This document shows, piece after piece, positions 39,414 to 41,289 of a stretch of DNA of 41,289 bases (the first letter of the stretch is position 1; each line of letters begins with the position of its first letter). A program made the position numbers and the translations under genes. A model generated the notes under the pieces. The model made no database searches and had not been told where the DNA came from. It was given only the letters and a program-made list of their open reading frames with translations. Location of the stretch: positions 1 through 41,289 of the forward strand of contig JAUYJB010000009.1 of NCBI GenBank assembly GCA_030688605.1, in the 5' to 3' direction. This stretch comes from Hyphomicrobiales bacterium. GTDB lineage: Bacteria > Pseudomonadota > Alphaproteobacteria > Rhizobiales > NORP267.

Positions 39414-40376
39414 ATGTGCAAACGTTTCGCCACAATTGCTTTCGCGGGGGGAGCGGCACTATGGATATCGGCCGCCGGACTGGCGGCAGACGATAGCTAC
39501 CCTTCCAAGCCGATTACCATGACCATCACCTTCACCGCGGGCGGCGCCGCCGATATCGCCGGCCGGCTTGCGGCCGCCGCGGCCGAGAAGGAACTCGGTC
39601 AGCCGATTTCCACGGTCAACAAGCTTGGTGGCGGCGGATCGATCGGCTTCGACTATGTCGGCAACCAGGCGCCGGACGGCTACAATATCGGCTGGCTGTC
39701 GGCATCCATCCTGACGACGACGCTCCTCGGCAATCTGCCCTACGCCTACGATCATTTCGACTATGTTTGCGGCGTCACATTTGATGCCACCGCGCTCGTG
39801 GTGCGCGCCGATGCGCCGTGGAAGAGCCTGCCCGAGTTCATCGAGGCGGCGAAGGCCGATCCCAAGAAGATCAAGATCGGCCATGCCGGCTCCGGCAGTT
39901 TCACGTACATGACGGCAGCCGCGCTGATGTCGCAGCAGGGGGCGGAGGTGACCTACGTACCGGTTGCCGCGCGCCGGGTTGCCTCGCTTCTCGGCGGCGA
40001 AATAGACGCCATATCGGTGCATCCGCCGGAGGTGATCCCCAGCATGCGCGACGGAAAGGTCAGGCTCTTGGCGATCTCCTCGCCGAAACGCGTGGACGCC
40101 TATCCCGACGTTCCGACCTTCGGCGAACTCGGCATGGAAGTCGGCTTCTATCAGTTCCGCGGCATCTTCGTGCCCAAGGGAACGCCCGAGCCGATCAAGA
40201 CCAAGTTGGCGGAGGCTTTCAAGGCAGCCGAGAACGACCCCAAGCTCATGCAGGCCGCGAAGGATCGCGGCTTTGGTATCAACTATATCGGGATCGACGA
40301 ATTCCCCGATTACGTGGCGAAACAGAACGACCTGCTGAAGCAGGTCGTTGACGAGCTCAAGAAGGCCGCGAACTAA
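39414..40376 (+). CDS. TctC-family substrate-binding protein, second system
   Basis: A 320-residue periplasmic protein with a Sec signal (FATIAFAGGAALWISAAGLA). Bug/TctC motifs: YPSKPITMTITFTAGGAADIAG, NKLGGGGSIGFDYVG, IKIGHAGSGSFTYMTAAALM and the end region LRLLAI-type (KVRLLAISSPKRVDAYPDVPTF). AAGGGAGAAATCG precedes the ATG. It is distinct from the protein at 31463. The following gene is a TctB, and a separate TctA would be expected beyond the right edge. Confidence 0.9.
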   Translation: MCKRFATIAFAGGAALWISAAGLAADDSYPSKPITMTITFTAGGAADIAGRLAAAAAEKELGQPISTVNKLGGGGSIGFDYVGNQAPDGYNIGWLSASILTTTLLGNLPYAYDHFDYVCGVTFDATALVVRADAPWKSLPEFIEAAKADPKKIKIGHAGSGSFTYMTAAALMSQQGAEVTYVPVAARRVASLLGGEIDAISVHPPEVIPSMRDGKVRLLAISSPKRVDAYPDVPTFGELGMEVGFYQFRGIFVPKGTPEPIKTKLAEAFKAAENDPKLMQAAKDRGFGINYIGIDEFPDYVAKQNDLLKQVVDELKKAAN

Positions 40377-40450
40377 AAACCCAAGTGGCCGGACGGGCGT
40401 GACAGGCGGAGGTGGTCAATATTGGCCATCTCCGCCGGCGCCGGCCATAG

Positions 40451-40640
40451 AGAGCGGTTTTGGGTCGTATGGGATCAATTCGATGGGTCAACTCGGATCA
40501 ACCGGCCGAAGGCCGGGTTCTTTGGCATCGCGGCGTGGCTGCAAGTCTCCTCCGATGCCCCACATCGCAATTCGACATGCGCCTGGCGACGGCGCACAAT
40601 TACCCCGATCAGACGATTCCATATGACCGGGAACGGCTCT
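40451..40640. repeat. palindromic-ended element, copy 2
   Basis: A 190-bp relative of the element at 31241. It begins AGAGCGGTTTTGGGTCGTAT and ends with the imperfect complement (ATATGACC then GGGAACGGCTCT). The inside shares GGCATCGCGGCGTGGCTGC and GATGCCCCACATCGC with copy 1. It lies between the tctC and tctB genes. Confidence 0.7.
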
Positions 40641-40658
40641 AATCGAGAAACGGCAGCG

Positions 40659-41135
40659 ATGCGCGCAAGATTTCTCTTTCCGGCTTTCATCGTTCTTGTG
40701 GCGATTGGCTACGGCATCATGGCCCGCGACTTTCCCAACATGCCGCTGCAAGAAGGCTTCGGCCCAGGCCTGTTTCCGGGCTTGATTGCCGCGACGCTCG
40801 GCGTGCTGGCCGCTTTGGAGGCGGTCAGCCAGTTGCTGGCCCATCGCCGGCTGAAACAGGAAACCTCAGCCGGAACGGGCACCGGCGATGCGGAGGCCAG
40901 CGGGTTGACGCTTGCCGAGCTAAGGGCGGTTGCGATCTTGGTGACCTCGGTGGTCGCCACCGTCTGGGCGATTCCCCGGATCGGCCTGGTTCCGGCGGCG
41001 GCGGCGCTGGTATTCGTGCTGTCGACGGCCATGGGCACACGTCCGTTGTGGAAGAGCCTCGTTGTGTCGGTGATTACGGCGGGCGTGGTATATGCCGTAT
41101 TTGCCGAGGCCTTCAACGTCGTGTTCGCGTTTTAG
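40659..41135 (+). CDS. TctB-family small permease subunit
   Basis: A 158-residue membrane protein with about four helices: FPAFIVLVAIGYGIMA, GPGLFPGLIAATLGVLAALEAV, LRAVAILVTSVVATVWAI and GLVPAAAALVFVLSTAMG, ending in a fifth short segment VVYAVFAEAFNVVFAF. The F-G-P-G-x-F-P motif after the first helix is the TctB signature. The ATG at 40659 is favoured over one at 40623 that lies in the repeat element. It is separated from the tctC gene by element copy 2. Copy 3 starts inside its stop codon. Confidence 0.85.
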   Translation: MRARFLFPAFIVLVAIGYGIMARDFPNMPLQEGFGPGLFPGLIAATLGVLAALEAVSQLLAHRRLKQETSAGTGTGDAEASGLTLAELRAVAILVTSVVATVWAIPRIGLVPAAAALVFVLSTAMGTRPLWKSLVVSVITAGVVYAVFAEAFNVVFAF

Positions 41136-41289
41136 AGCGGGTCTTGGCCATATGGAACCATTTGACCGGGATGATTTTGCGTCGTGGCCAGGCGCGGTTC
41201 GCAGGGCGATACGGGATATCGGCCAAGAGCCGCAACGACGCCACGGCGCAAAAGAACCCGGCCTTCGGTGGGCCAAATCGGCCCACCGG
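41134..41289. repeat. palindromic-ended element, copy 3, cut by window edge
   Basis: Begins AGAGCGGGTCTTGGCCATAT within the tctB stop codon and contains ACCATTTGACCGGGATGATT and TTGCGTCGTGG, nearly identical to copy 1. The two halves carry a further internal dyad (TTTTGCGTCGTGG against CCACGGCGCAAAA). The right end is not in the window. Confidence 0.65.

Overview
The window reads as chromosomal DNA of a high-GC alphaproteobacterium, most likely of the Hyphomicrobiales (Rhizobiales). The grounds are the gene families present (tripartite tricarboxylate transporters, a DUF3309 small membrane protein, a TamB tail, a DUF6647-like metalloprotein, hybrid sensor kinases with a LuxR-type regulator) and the dense GC-rich coding. 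No rRNA, tRNA or CRISPR array was seen. Species cannot be named from the sequence alone.

Layout. (1) 1-9.2 kb: the 3' end of tamB, a berberine-bridge-type FAD oxidoreductase divergent from an HxlR regulator, a complete IS6-type element, and a three-gene minus-strand operon (nucleotide-sugar epimerase, processive GT2 glycosyltransferase, polysaccharide-deacetylase/DUF3131 protein) that looks like an exopolysaccharide module. (2) 9.2-11.5 kb: an AT-rich accessory patch with one unfamiliar four-helix membrane protein, an IS630 relic and a field of short inverted repeats. (3) 11.5-23.4 kb: small exported proteins, two-component regulators, an orphan TRAP solute-binding protein, an OmpA-like protein with a long repetitive linker, and a Crp/Fnr regulator. 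Three copies of one upstream module sit 5' of three small exported-protein genes, and decayed gene ends show that the neighbourhood was duplicated. Around the Crp/Fnr gene a 16-bp dyad (TGTKCARWWTTGCTCA) occurs four times in 2 kb, two of the copies inside a 59-bp duplicated promoter-like block.

(4) 23.7-41.3 kb: a catabolic island whose left edge cuts off a sodium/proton antiporter gene. It encodes an M29/NicX-like metalloprotein, two MmgE/PrpD proteins, a LeuC/LeuD-type hydro-lyase pair, a PEP-mutase/isocitrate-lyase family lyase, a fused TctA-TctB transporter with its TctC, an SDR lacking the catalytic Ser and Tyr, a 3-hydroxyisobutyrate-dehydrogenase-type enzyme, an aldehyde dehydrogenase, an ABM-domain protein, an aliphatic-amidase-type nitrilase, and a second TctC-TctB pair running towards the right edge. 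Taken together this suggests uptake and breakdown of a branched or amide-bearing C5-C6 dicarboxylate. The hydro-lyase, lyase and hydroxyacid dehydrogenase families match the later half of the Eubacterium barkeri nicotinate route through 2,3-dimethylmalate, but the substrate is inference. Three copies of a palindromic-ended element (about 160-190 bp) lie between the transporter genes, and a livK-livF deletion scar marks a lost branched-chain amino-acid-type ABC transporter.
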